NCBI RefSeq assembly: GCF_016859285.1
Contig: NC_053401.1
Coordinates: 11,841,161-11,905,160, forward strand
Source of the DNA: Xiphias gladius
Lineage: Eukaryota; Chordata; Actinopteri; Istiophoriformes; Xiphiidae
Length of the DNA stretch: 64,000 bases
Direction: 5' to 3'
The notes beneath the pieces were generated by a model, which was given only the letters and a program-made list of their open reading frames with translations, had not been told where the DNA came from and ran no database searches. Below, in pieces: positions 25,299 to 37,100 of the stretch. Every line of letters begins with the position of its first letter. The first letter of the stretch is position 1. The position numbers and the translations under genes were made by a program.

Positions 25299-25932
25299 TT
25301 TTAACTCAAGGACTTCTGCGTGGTATACAAGATCTTTGGCACAATCTGTAACAAAAAAACAGTATTGAGACTACATTTGGAATAAGTTTTCATGCCTGTA
25401 TTTTGGAAAGAGTCTTCATAATTAAACTTAAGTGGAAAACCGCTCTATTTTGCCACAAGTGCATGAAATGAGATAAGACAGTGAGCAGTGTTTGATTGAG
25501 ATGTGATCCAACAACTAAGCCGGCTGGGGTTACTTTCTGCAAACTACACTGAGCCACGGATGAATGTCCATTTCACCAACGACACTCTTATTCAACTGGA
25601 AAGCACCCATCCGATAACCACCAAACCGACAAGCTATGAAAATTACCACGAGATTTTCTATGTTGCTGAATTGACCGCTAACTAATATACCTCCATGTAG
25701 AACGGGCAGCTAGCTATGCTAATTAGCTAGCCTCCATATATGCTGCAAACATCCGCACGTTTTATTTCAGCTGGGGGGAGGGGGTGTGGGGGAGTTAGCC
25801 TTACGCTACTAGTACATTAAAAAAAACAATAAATATTTAAGACGAATTATTGGCCCTTTTAGATAAGCACACATTAAATAGCATATACGAAAGGGTAATT
25901 TATTAAACGCAAAATAGCAAAAACATTCTCAC
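24467..25932 (-). other. pphln1: pphln1 5' introns
   Basis: Introns 24467-24792, 24858-25297 and 25346-25932. The first intron has a G-rich run at 25773-25792 and an inverted AGCTAGC pair around 25709-25731. No coding exon beyond those assigned was seen. Confidence 0.65.
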
Positions 25933-25985
25933 CTTCCTCTATCTGTTAGTTAGCCTAGCCTCTCACTGTTGGATAACGGCTTTTT
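25933..25985 (-). other. pphln1: pphln1 non-coding first exon (5' end approximate)
   Basis: On the minus strand, sequence ending GATAGAGGAAG is followed by the donor GTGAGAATG, so the exon ends at 25933. The frame used by the protein has a TAA stop in this exon and no ATG, so the exon is untranslated. Its transcription start is not determined; the upper bound given is a guess within the shared promoter. Confidence 0.55.
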
Positions 25986-26141
25986 TATTGGACGAGTAAC
26001 AAGCATACGTCATCAAATTGCGACTTACAGATATGTCGTTTGTTTCTGTTTGCTAAGCATTAGCTAGTTAAATGCAATAACACAAAATACTGCGATTTTT
26101 AAACAAATGTATATATTATTCTAATGGTGGAGCCTGTGTTG
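25934..26141. promoter_or_regulatory. Shared bidirectional promoter of pphln1 (-) and zcrb1 (+)
   Basis: The inferred first-exon donors of the two divergent genes lie at 25933 (minus) and 26141/26142 (plus), so both first exons and the promoter fit in about 208 bases. Visible elements are an inverted CCAAT box (ATTGG, 25987-25991) and a CRE/ATF-like site (TACGTCAT, 26006-26013; ATGACGTA on the other strand). There is no canonical TATA box. Binding is not shown by sequence alone. Confidence 0.6.
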
Positions 26142-26332
26142 GTGAGTAATTTGATTAATATAAATAATAAAAATGGAACACAGCTGTTTGAAGTAACGTT
26201 AAAATGTATAACGCTACATTTAATTAATGGTGGACTTAAAGACTAGCTAAGTAGCTGGTTCTTTACAATTTATGTAAAGAATTTTTATGATCATTTGACT
26301 GCCTTTTTTACAGTGTTTCGCATGCGTCCAGT

Positions 26333-27743
26333 ATGAGCGGGGGCTTGGCACCAAGCAAGAGCACTGTGTATGTGTCTAACCTGCCTTTCTCTCTGACCAA
26401 CAATGACTTACACAAGGTAATTTGTTGTTAACCATGTCTCTGTTTAACAGAAAAACCCCCAAAAACAGAAGAGTCGATTTCTTTATTAAAACAGATAACT
26501 TTGTCTCATTTCAGCTATTCACCAAATACGGAAAAGTTGTAAAGTAAGTAATGGCTCTGTCATAATTTATTTTATTATTCATATCTTTACAGCAATGTGT
26601 AAACCAAACTGTAGAATGCTCTGAATAGTTCTCTCTGTTTTAAAATAAGCACTGATAGTTATTAAAACTTATTTTAGGGTTACAATCGTTAAGGATAAAG
26701 ACACTCGCCAGAGTAAAGGGGTGGCTTTTGTTCTCTTCCTGGACAGAGAATCAGCACATAACTGTGCAAGAGCAGTAAACAACAAACAGGTGAGTCTTTT
26801 TCACATCAAGACCATTAGTTTTCACATGTTGTGTGTCACGGAATGAAAGCTTGCATTCTCCTGGTCAGTGATGGTTCTTTAATAAAAATGCATTTGTCTC
26901 CCAGCTGTTTGGCAGAACAGTGAAAGCGAGCATTGCAATCGACAACGGACGAGCAGCTGAGTTCATAAGGAGGCGGAACTACACAGACAAGTCTAAATGT
27001 TATGAATGTGGGGTTAGTGAAGATTTAGTGAGATAAAATTTTATTGAATTGTAATTGCAAGTATAATCTGTTTTCTGTCCTTTCTGAAAAAAAAAAAACA
27101 GTCACGTGTAGAAAATCCCAGAGAGTTCTCTGATGGGTGAATGTAATTTTATTTGTGTTTTTGAATGAAAATCACAGGATTCAGGTCATCTGAGCTACGC
27201 ATGCCCCAAAAACATGCTCGGAGAGAGGGAACCTCCGAAGAAGAAAGAAAAGAAAAAGAAGAAAAAGGCTCAACAACCTGAGCATGTGTAAGTATTTTAT
27301 AGCTGATATTGTGAGATATTGTGTAATAGACTGTGGTTTTTGTAATTCCTACATCTTTTCCCTTATAGCGAAGAAGAAGAAGAAGAAGAAAGTGAAGAAG
27401 AAGGAGAGGATCCAGCCTTAGATAGTCTGAGCCAAGCCATAGCTTTTCAGGTAAGTGTGCAGATATACTGTAGAAAATAATTTAAAAAGTCAGGGTAGAC
27501 ATATGATTCATTGAATTATATTAAGGAAAGTTTATACCTTTTTGTGTGTCCTTGTGACCTAAACATCACTTTTTTTGTGTTTCCCTCCAGCAAGCCCGTA
27601 TTGAGGAAGAGGAGGAGAAGCAGAGGAAGCGGGCACTTCTGTCACAAGAGGGCGATGCACACGCTTCAACATCCTCCGATTCTAAGAAACCAAGGATCAA
27701 GAAGAGCGCATACTTCAGTGACGAGGAGGAGCTCAGTGACTAA
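26333..27743 (+). CDS. zcrb1: Zinc finger CCHC-type and RNA-binding motif protein 1 (U11/U12 snRNP 31K), complete
   Basis: Nuclear RNA-binding protein of the U11/U12 di-snRNP, which acts in splicing of minor (U12-type) introns. Seven coding exons: 26333-26416, 26515-26543, 26678-26789, 26905-27012, 27178-27287, 27369-27450 and 27591-27743. All phases agree, giving 225 aa (human is 217, as I recall). [20 protein letters not shown] opens the RRM, with RNP2 (VYVSNL) and RNP1 (KGVAFVLF). A CCHC zinc knuckle follows ([14 protein letters not shown]). Then come a Lys-rich run, a Glu-rich run, [14 protein letters not shown], and the conserved end [17 protein letters not shown] non-coding first exon probably ends at 26141; the ATG exon begins at 26314. 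Two upstream ATGs precede the start. The gene is compact, about 2 kb. Identification is secure. Confidence 0.97.
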
Positions 27744-27877
27744 AAATTATAATACATATTTTGGATTTCACCAAAATGTTTGGTGAATATGGATTTAGTT
27801 TTTTAAAGGCATTTTGTATTACAGTTAGGCTCAATTTTTTTCCTTCTTGTACATAGTACTGAGACATTTTATGTTTC

Positions 27878-27975
27878 AATAAATACTGTGTAATTGTTCT
27901 TGGTTTGGCAGATAATTGTGTGTGTGTATGATTTATTTTATTTTATTGTTTATTTTTTAAATGTCAGTCAATAAA
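27878..27975 (+). promoter_or_regulatory. zcrb1: zcrb1 polyadenylation signals
   Basis: AATAAA at 27878-27883, with GT-rich sequence (TGTGTGTGTATG) from about 27918. A second AATAAA lies at 27970-27975. The first gives a 3'UTR of about 150 bases. Confidence 0.65.
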
Positions 27976-27999
27976 GCTTTTCTTAATGACAAACCAGAT

Positions 28000-29240
28000 T
28001 AATTGTTGGTTATTCCAGCGTCAACAACAAAATCAAATAAAGAATGCCAAAGAAAAAAGGAGGTTATTGACTACTTTTAGTTCAATTAAGTAAATGGCAA
28101 TAGTTTGGTTAACAAAGCTGATGATTAAAAAAAATGTATTTCTTAATCACTGATCAATTTACTGGTTGGATTGTTTTTACATATATGTATAAATTTGTCT
28201 ATGAAATATCAAAAGTCATGAGAATTGTGTGTCAGGTCAACATAATTTTGTGAATTTTTGAATAACCGAATAAAATAACTATATAAAATTGGCGATTTAT
28301 TTGAAATTTAATATAAAAAAAGAAAGCAAGGTTTTGCCTTTTTTTTTTCTCTTGATACATTCCCAGAAATTAGTAAACTAGAATGAGCACTTCTAAACCA
28401 CTTGAAGTCTATTTAAATCTTCTGCGGTTAAGTCCCATCGGCTGAAGATAATGAAGATCCACTTAGTTATCTTTGATATAAAAGGTTCGGGAACCCCTGG
28501 CTGCCCCAGCCTGCTCGCTGGGGATTGTGGTCTTTGGAGTTCGTTTGCGTCAGTACGCAAACAAAGCGAGGGATTCCCCGATGATTTAAGCGTCTGTGGT
28601 CTAAACGGCTGCGGCATGCCGGCAGTCTGCGTGGATAATGCGAAGATAGAGGGCGAAGATGAAAGCACAGTGAGCGCATACGAGTGGCACCGTGTTAATA
28701 CATTGCTGTAGACGCAACATTAGCGACTGTGTCTTTTGTTGCATTTGAGTGCTGTCGAAAATGGGAAAGCTTACGGCTCATGACAAGGAGAAAGAGGCAA
28801 CTGCTGGATGCGACGACTGGAAGTCATTAGTATTCTTTAACTGCCTGCGTGATTATTACATGTAATATAAGTAATTGTTAATGCAGGTTGTGGCTTCTAT
28901 GCTGTGAGTTAATGTATTAAGTTCCGTTTTACATTCCAATCTTTTTCAGTTTTTGAATTTTGTGTATAACGTGCTCTGTATTTGTATCGTCACGTGACGA
29001 TATTTAAATCAAATACTGTGCGAGAATTAGATTTTTTTCAGGATTTTTTCCTGTTTAATGTGTGCAAATATTTGAAATGCATTGCTGCATTGTTTGATTA
29101 CAATGAAAACCTGCATACACACGGCAGTACATTACATTTAGATGAAGAACAGCGTGTTACTGGGCCACGTTTGTCATAATAACCAAATAATAATATATTT
29201 ATCGCTCAATATACAGAAGTACGAGCTTACAGTGGGTACT
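28000..29240. other. Intergenic region between zcrb1 and yaf2
   Basis: AT-rich sequence interrupted by a GC-rich stretch at about 28490-28700. A TATA-like TATAAAAG lies just before it (28477-28484), and inside it is a perfect 8-bp inverted repeat with a 4-base loop (28543-28562). A 34-codon ORF follows at 28761-28865. No known protein or RNA was recognised. Confidence 0.5.
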
Positions 29241-29280
29241 TGAAGGTGTCATAGATTCATCAAGAGGAATGTCAGCCTCG

Positions 29281-29454
29281 GGAAGTAACCCAGCCTCTTA
29301 TTGGCCGAAGCGAGTCCCGTGACCATTTCCCAAGCGGAGTTTCCACGACAGCTGGAAGCCGAGCGGCACAGGCGCATCGCTTCTTTTGCTAAATTTGTTG
29401 GAAATAACAAGACTTCTGCTCGTCTCAGCACCTCCAGAGAAACCCAGGTCTGGC
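29281..29454 (+). promoter_or_regulatory. yaf2: yaf2 promoter and 5'UTR
   Basis: CpG-containing sequence directly upstream of the yaf2 ATG, with an inverted CCAAT box (ATTGG) at 29300-29304. No ATG occurs between 29305 and the start at 29455, so no upstream ORF is expected from that part. GC/CpG richness continues into intron 1 up to about 29700. Confidence 0.5.
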
Positions 29455-29877
29455 ATGGGCGACAAGAGGAGTCCCACAAGGTAAACGAGCGAGTTGGTGC
29501 GTCCTAGATATTCAAGCTAGGAGAGGGGAGCGGACATCGGCGAGCGCACGGGGGGGAAAAAAAAGGGTTTTCTCCACGGTCTCTCTCTCTCTCTCTCTCT
29601 CTCCTCTCCCTCTCTCTCGCGCTGCATGTGTGTGTGCGCGCGTGCGAGGTGTGCTCGCGCGCGGGTGTTAAAACCTCATCGCCAATTACAGTGTCGGATC
29701 ACAGCGCGCTCGCAGATGATTTCCCAAATCCTATAGGCTTACCCAGATGTTTGCTATCGATAGCCTTCGTGGATGCGAGCTGAACTCACTCTTCCTGTCT
29801 CCTCTCGCCCCCTTTCCTCTTCTCTCCTACCATCTCATTTTTTAAAATTTCCTTTTTTTTTTCTTTTTTCTTCTTCT

Positions 29878-29912
<35 letters not shown>

Positions 29913-31121
29913 TTTATTGTTTTAAAGGCCGAAGCGTCAACCGAAGCCCTCCTCCGACGAGGGGTTTTGGGACTGCAGCGTGTGCACGTACAAGAACACG
30001 GCCGAGGCTTTTAAGTGCATGATGTGTGATGTGAGGAAGGGGACATCAACAAGGTAAGGCGATGGCTATACATTACCTTTGGTGTCTTTTGCATTAGCGG
30101 GTCCCAGTGTGGGAGGTGGGGTGGAGGTGGGGGTCCTTTGGGACTGAGGGCCGCCCCCCCCCCACAGGAAAATGAGGACCAGTTTAATCTTACTGCCACC
30201 GCCTCCCTCAAACCATTTTTTGTACTTGTACCATGTGAAAATAGATTAATATAGATGTATTTTCGCTTCAGATATGTAACCCTTCCTATTGTTGCCATTC
30301 TATATACATGTCAGACAGTAAACATAAAAACATGGTGGTTCTTTTCCTGTAGTTTTCTACTAATTGCATTTATTCTTTCTCTCTCTCTCTATTCTCTTAT
30401 CTGTGTTTTCCTTAAACCCAACATGTTTATTTGTTAGTTCTATCTTTTCACAGCTCCTCTAAGCAGCGCATTAGTCTCCATGTTCGTGCCGGGGTGCTGA
30501 CACTGACCTCAGTGAAATGAGGGACAGGCATGGTGCTCTCTTTAAGCACACACAATAATCTTGTTGCCCCGGAGATATGGGGGGGGGGGGGTAGACAGGT
30601 ACTCAAGCATACAAATACATAGTATGCAGGCGCACACACACGGTGCCCTCTGCGCCTGTGGATGATATTTCTCCTGACATCAGTGATTTGAAGCAGGAAA
30701 TGACTTATTCCTGAGTGGCAGTCATTATCAGTATGAAAACAACAATAAAGGGCGAAGGAGAGGAAGTGTAGCTGTTTGCTCTGGCTATAAGAAACAGCGT
30801 GCTATTACACGATCTCCATCTTTAATGTATTGCTAATTATCCTCTTCCGCATCACTACAACTTTCCCAGCGATTTAACTACAGCAGAAGCAACAACACAT
30901 CAGTGCAGTTGTCGGTTCTGGTGCCTTTTCAGAATTGCGGTGTTTCTTGTGTTGGTGCGTGCAATGACACAATATATGCCTGTGTGTGTTTTTTGTGTGT
31001 GCGCACTTGGGTATGTGCGTATGTGGGAGGGCTAGTTGTGGAACGAGGTTGTCAGAGCAGCTGCCAGACACACAGCCATAGCTCATTACTATGCAACAGC
31101 TTAATCAGCCTGCTGTCATCA

Positions 31122-31169
<48 letters not shown>

Positions 31170-34100
31170 TGTACAGATGCACTCAACATGCACATTTTAC
31201 ACATGACTGCATATATATTCGTCCACAAATGCATGTTCTTGATGCACACCCCCCTAAACACACACTCACAGGCACAGTTGCTGCTCACACAAACAAAGAG
31301 ATTGAGCAGCAGACATGCTGCTGTCATAGGGTCCAGCTTATTGCAGTTGAGCATTGATTGTTGAGGGCACTTCAGTGACTCTGGTGTGCTTCAGTAACAA
31401 ACAAGCGGCCTGCAGCTTTGCCAAGAACCTACATAAATCTTCACGAAAAGCTTTGACACCCTTTGTCCTCCCCATCTGGGCATTTTTTTTTTTTTGGGAA
31501 GGTGGCCCAGAATTCCTCGCTACACCCCTAACACCCAGTGACAAATTTAGAAACCGTCCGTGAGAAGGTCTTATTTAATGTTAATAACCACTTGTCTTCC
31601 CAACTGCAGTGCTGCAGAAGTGTTGTAGTCGTAGTGTTGTCATGTGCTCTTGCACAAGGCCACACATAAACACTCAAACATGGGCTAATACTGCAGCAAA
31701 ATGGCCTCACAGGTGGTCGCAGCTGTTAATGACCGAACACAACAGACAAGTGGGTTTCTCGGCGAGCAAGCCGAAGGTGCTAAAGGGCAAACAACATGCA
31801 GAATATAAATGTAGGACACGGCAAATTCCCTCACTGGTTACTAAACAAGCATGACTGAGCTATTACTGTGAAATAATGAATTCATGCTTGGCACAGGCAG
31901 GAGTGGAGCGTCCAGTGGTTACAGGAAGTGTGCCATAGCCTGAAGGTCACAGGTTTGACAGCCAGGGGGGGCTCTGTGGACAAGAGCACTAACTTAACAC
32001 AAAAAATGTCACTTTTCCGGACAGGATCTGTGTCTTTTCAGCAAGTGCTAGAGGTGATGGGTGCTAAAAAAAAAAAAGGAGGGGGGTATTTTAGGATAAG
32101 GTATAGAAATATTTTAGGGAGGAAGAGAGTTTGTGTGTGGATAGCCGTCAGGAGATGCAGATGAATATTTTATGAGGTTGAGGTTTAGCAGATCTTGCCG
32201 TCTAGATCCGTCTGTTGTGGAGAGATGATCTACTGCAGGGGCCCCAAGCCGGCGAGCTGATTGAGAGCACACCGTTGAGGCTGGGAGTTTGACTGAAGCC
32301 AGGGATGCATCAGCAGGATTGGACCCGCTTATCGGTGGAGGGAAATGGGAGAGAGAGACAGATTGACAAAGGGGCAACCGGCTGATGCTCTGCTAATTCT
32401 GCGAGCGGCGCGCAACACTTCTGCAGCTAGGAAGTCAAATTTGAACAAACACAAGTGGAGCAAGGCATGAAACAGAACTGAGTGTTTAAATATTCTCTCT
32501 ACACCTAGTCATTTGTGCAGAATGATATGGAAAAAACATGTTCCTCTTCTACGACAAGCTGCTAGCTTAGAGTATTTAATTAAAGCTGTCTTAGAGGAGC
32601 TTTGGGATCACAACACAGCCTCATTACCTTTAGACTTTGCTGAGAAAAAGTGGCCATTTTATCTTCCTGTGAGTCTTTGGCCTCAGTCCCAGCCTTTGAA
32701 AACTGGGATAGATGAAAGACACGGTTCATTGGTGTGGTACTTAAAAAGAGGCTGTTTGATAAGTGTAAGGTCACAGGTTTGATTCCTACATCCTACAGTG
32801 TCCTTCAGCAAGACACCGAAGGCCTCCGAGTGCGCACATTTAAATTTGTCCTGGATTACAGTGTCATCCTAATGTTTAAAATATAAAATGAGGGGTGAGA
32901 CAGGTTTCAGAGTTGATGCACCTGTCTGGTGTTTGGAATAAAAGCTGAAAATGTCATGTGAAGTGGTGCTGACAGACAGCTGTTAAACCCAAACCTAAAC
33001 ACCATCCTTAGGCAAATACTGCTGGGTGTAATAGAGCAGAATGTGTGTGTATGACCTTCTGTGGTGTCTCGCCTCCACTATCTGCATCTGTTCACTGAGC
33101 TGAGCTCAGACAACTCAGGCCCACACGGGGAAAAAAAACTCAGTGTGTGCATGCTTTGCGTTCAAGAGCATGTTTGGTAGCATTATATTTCTGCAGGTCA
33201 GGACAGTGAGCTTGATCATGTTCCCATTAGCTCTCTGTTGTGTTTGCATTTGCTCTCTCCCTACCTTTATCTCTCCTTTCTCTAAGCGATCTTTCTCTCT
33301 CTCTCCAGGAGTTGAACTTAACCTAGGGCATCTTTCAGTGACAAATTGACTGATGTGCAGGTTTCATCAGCTCCACCTAAACAAGCACAAGCCTTTCCTG
33401 GCTGGCTGGCAACCTGTCAGCATTTGGCTGGTTAGATGTTTTTTTTATCATCCTCCATGCAAGCTCGCCCTCACAGTTCATGTGCAGTGCACACACATTC
33501 AAAATTGGACTGTAGCTGTGCATTGAGCTCACTGGCAGTTGGTTTACTCGCTGTCAAAAAATACAGCTTTTAATATGACAGTCTGAAATATCAGGAATCT
33601 GGTATTTTATTGAGTTTATTGATACATATAAATAAAAAACTCAAGTGCCTGTTAAGCCAGTACCTTCAAGTAGGGCTCCAACTAAATCATTACCCATTCC
33701 AAGGAGGTTATGTTTTCAAACATGTCTGTTTGTTTGTTGGTTTGTCTGTCAGCAGGATTACAGAAAAAGTACTGAACTGATTTGCCCCGAATTTGGTGGA
33801 GTGATGGGGCATGGCCCAGGGAAGAAGCCTTTAAGTTTTGGGACAGATCCAGATCACTGACTATAAATTTGAACTTTGTTTCTCTGAAGTCTGGTGTATG
33901 TTGTTTGACATTGGCCTTGGCGGAGATCTGCACTCTCTGAGTGCCCTTCTAGTTTTTATCATGGGTTAATCTGACGATTATTTTCTTGACTGACCATTTA
34001 GTCCAAAAAAATGTCAGAACAGAGTGAATGATTGAAAAATTTCAATACTAGTCTCCCAAAGTCCACTATGACGTCTTCAGGTGTCTTTTTTGTCTCATCA

Positions 34101-37100
34101 AGAGTCCAAAATTCCAAAGACAAAACAGAGACTGAGAGAATTACAAGATGAGGACTGCGAATCTTGAGCTTTTTAGACCTTGAGCTGATTTGGGGCATTT
34201 GTGCTTGAAATATGACTGAAAAGATCAACTGATTATCAAAGTAATTTTCTGTCCATCACCTAATCAGTTCAGCTGTACCTAAAAGTATTACCAAAAGGAG
34301 ACAGTAATCATCAGAAATCAAAAAGGGGTACATTGGAATAATCTCAACATCTGATGCAGATATTGACAGTAAAATTGTTGACATTTCAAAGCTTTTGCAT
34401 GAAGCCAGCCAGAGATTGGTTTCAGTAGATATACATTATAAATATGAGATAAGGATCAGCCTGCTGGAGCTGTCAGATTATATGAAAGGGAGCCATGGCA
34501 GAGAGCTGATTCTAAAATTTGGGGTTAGAAATACTTCAAATGCAAAAAGGACAGGATTAATTATCTTTTTTTCTGTTCTGTCAAAATAGCTGCATTGGTG
34601 AAAATAAATGCAACTGCCGTGGAATAGTAATATACAATATAGTGCTATATATGCATACATTAAGTGCTGCCTGGAGAAAACTGTATCTTTGAAATTCATA
34701 GTGGAAAGTGTAAACTTGCTGTATTTCCATATTTTTCCACTGCCTGTGTACACATTTATACTTACAAGACACGATTACTTGAATGAAGATTGTCCTTTTG
34801 GCAATGAAGTCAGTTACTTTATCCTTACATCTCTATTAGGCGAATTATTGCCCTCCTCCACTCATTTTACACCCTTTTACAGATTCCATGTCAGAAAAAT
34901 AACCAGTTTTTTTCTTTAGCTTCCAAGGTGTGTGAGCAAAAGCTATTTGAGCAATACATTTGACTCTCTCCTTAGAGTCAATGTGTTTTTATTCACTTTT
35001 AAGCTCCAATAATGAAAATGCTGGGTTTATTTTTTTTTTTACTGTTCTGCAACAGTTTTGGTGCTCAACGCTGAGTCACATTTCCTCGCTAAAGTATTAT
35101 GAAACACATCCAGGTATTTTCAGCCATTCTTGCATTCTTTGATTTTTGAAATGGTACGTGAGTCATGGGTGGTTTTGTCAAATGAGATCATTAGAGAAGG
35201 CAACAACAGATACTGATGAACAAGTTTTATGAGCGGAATCAAATCTGCAGTAGAGGAAAAACTAGGATTACAATTGCAACCACAAAAATGGAAAGTAAAA
35301 TGACTGATATACAAATTGCATCTGCAGTATAAACTGGTATGATGCATGTAAAACAAACCAATCAGTGTTTTATAATCCCATCTAAATTATTACATCCTCT
35401 TATAAGTCACACAGTGAGCTCAGTCGTGTGGGTTACTGGTGTTAGCGCTCACACAGCATACAAAAACTGAGTGTACACCAGGGACAATGAAGCTGGCTGT
35501 TATCACGTCACTGTGGCTCAAGATTATGGCTACATGATAAGCCTGTAATTACTATGGTGACACTGATGCATGACATACTGCTGTGTATGTGTGTGCGTGG
35601 GCGGGCGTTTGTGTTAGAGGAGAATGTGGTAGAGTGTGGCTAGTGGGCTGTAGAAGGTGTCATAAACCATAGGACATGGAGAGCCATCTGTCTCGCTCTC
35701 TTTTACACACACACACACGCACGCGCACGCAGTGGTAGCATGTACAGGCAGGGAGACACATTAATCATCGGGTTGGAGCAGCTCCCAGGAGCAGCCTACA
35801 ACCTGCTGATAGAAAACCTGACACACACACACACGCACCTACACCTGAATTGAAGGTGTTCAACAGGGCATAAAATAAGCTATTTCACAATGATCTTACA
35901 ATCATCACAGAAGAGTGAGATGAGATTTGTTTATAGCAGCACACACTCCAGTGCTTATTTGCAGTCTATCAGCTGTCCTGTGGGCTGTTTGCTCATCACA
36001 CAATGTACTCGACAAATGTTAGCGAGCAGTTCATACATCTGAAGAATCCTGTGCTGCTGCCTTTTGCATGAAACACACGACTTGTTTAACACTTTAAATC
36101 GCAAATGCCTGGAATAATGGGGCAGAGCTGCCATGTCAGCACTAGAGAAAACCTTTTTGAGCTTTAAAAATATTTTAAAATAAAAGACAGCGCAAAACTA
36201 TGGAGGTTTCCCTTGAAGACTGCCCCCACGTTCAAAGCAAGAGACTTTATTTTTGTTACTAATACTGCACTTACATCAGTGCACCTCATTTTTTAGACCT
36301 TTATGTCCTTGTACAGACAATACACTTCCTGAGGTAGCCTCTGCAGTGGAGACTTAAAACAGTTGATAGGTGCACTTTGAAAATGGGACATTGTCCATCG
36401 TACTGGGGTCAAATCTCATGCACCAGGAGTTTGCTATGTTGTTTATTATAAATTCTGCTATGACCATATTTGTCTCTAAAAATAATTCTGGCTCATACAC
36501 ACTAACCCACCATCTGTTTTAAGTGCTGAGTCACATCAAGCAGTGGTGTTGACCTGTTTGTCCAATGTGGCAGAAACACAACAGTCTTATAATTTGACCA
36601 CCTACTCAATCTGTCACGTAGAAACATTTACTTTCAAACTGTGGACCAATCAGGACCAGAGGAGTCATTTTCTGGTAGCGTTGGTTCATCGAGTGCGTTA
36701 TTTATTTATTTATTTTTTCCCTCTGTTTTCAAGCACAGGCCAGAGGTGGAAGAGTCTGAGGTCAGTGGGTGCATCAGAAGGAGGGGGACGAGTGCGAAAG
36801 GGTAGAGGAGTAAGATAGCAATAGATGACGTGCACGTGTGTGTGTGCATAACATATTTGGGATAGGGTCAGCCAGAGTTCCCCTGTCCGTGAAACGGTGA
36901 GGGATCAGTGACATTTGTACTTTCCAGCTCACAGGACAAGACAACTTTTTCTTTATCTTACGGCTTGAAGCTAAACGATAAGGATTCTGAGCCTGAGAGG
37001 TTGAGTGTTAGAATTATGCTTATTCTGTGTTTTGCACTTATACTTATGTAAAATTAGGAATGTTTTTGTTGAGAGGAAAATCAGCGGAAGGAGGAATTGA

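Noticed and set aside
26142..27590. U12-type introns inside zcrb1 (it encodes a minor-spliceosome protein, so autoregulation is conceivable)
   Set aside because: All zcrb1 donors are ordinary GT (GTAAGT, GTGAGT, GTTAGT, GTAATT); none begins ATATCCTT or GTATCCTT. The other genes' donors that I placed also lack it.
31052..31364. ORFs on both strands over the AC repeat in yaf2 intron 2
   Set aside because: Translation of a microsatellite inside an intron, not a gene.
32760..32800. tRNA gene at the B-box-like GGTTTGATTCC
   Set aside because: There is no cloverleaf, acceptor stem or anticodon loop; it fits a degenerate tRNA-derived SINE.
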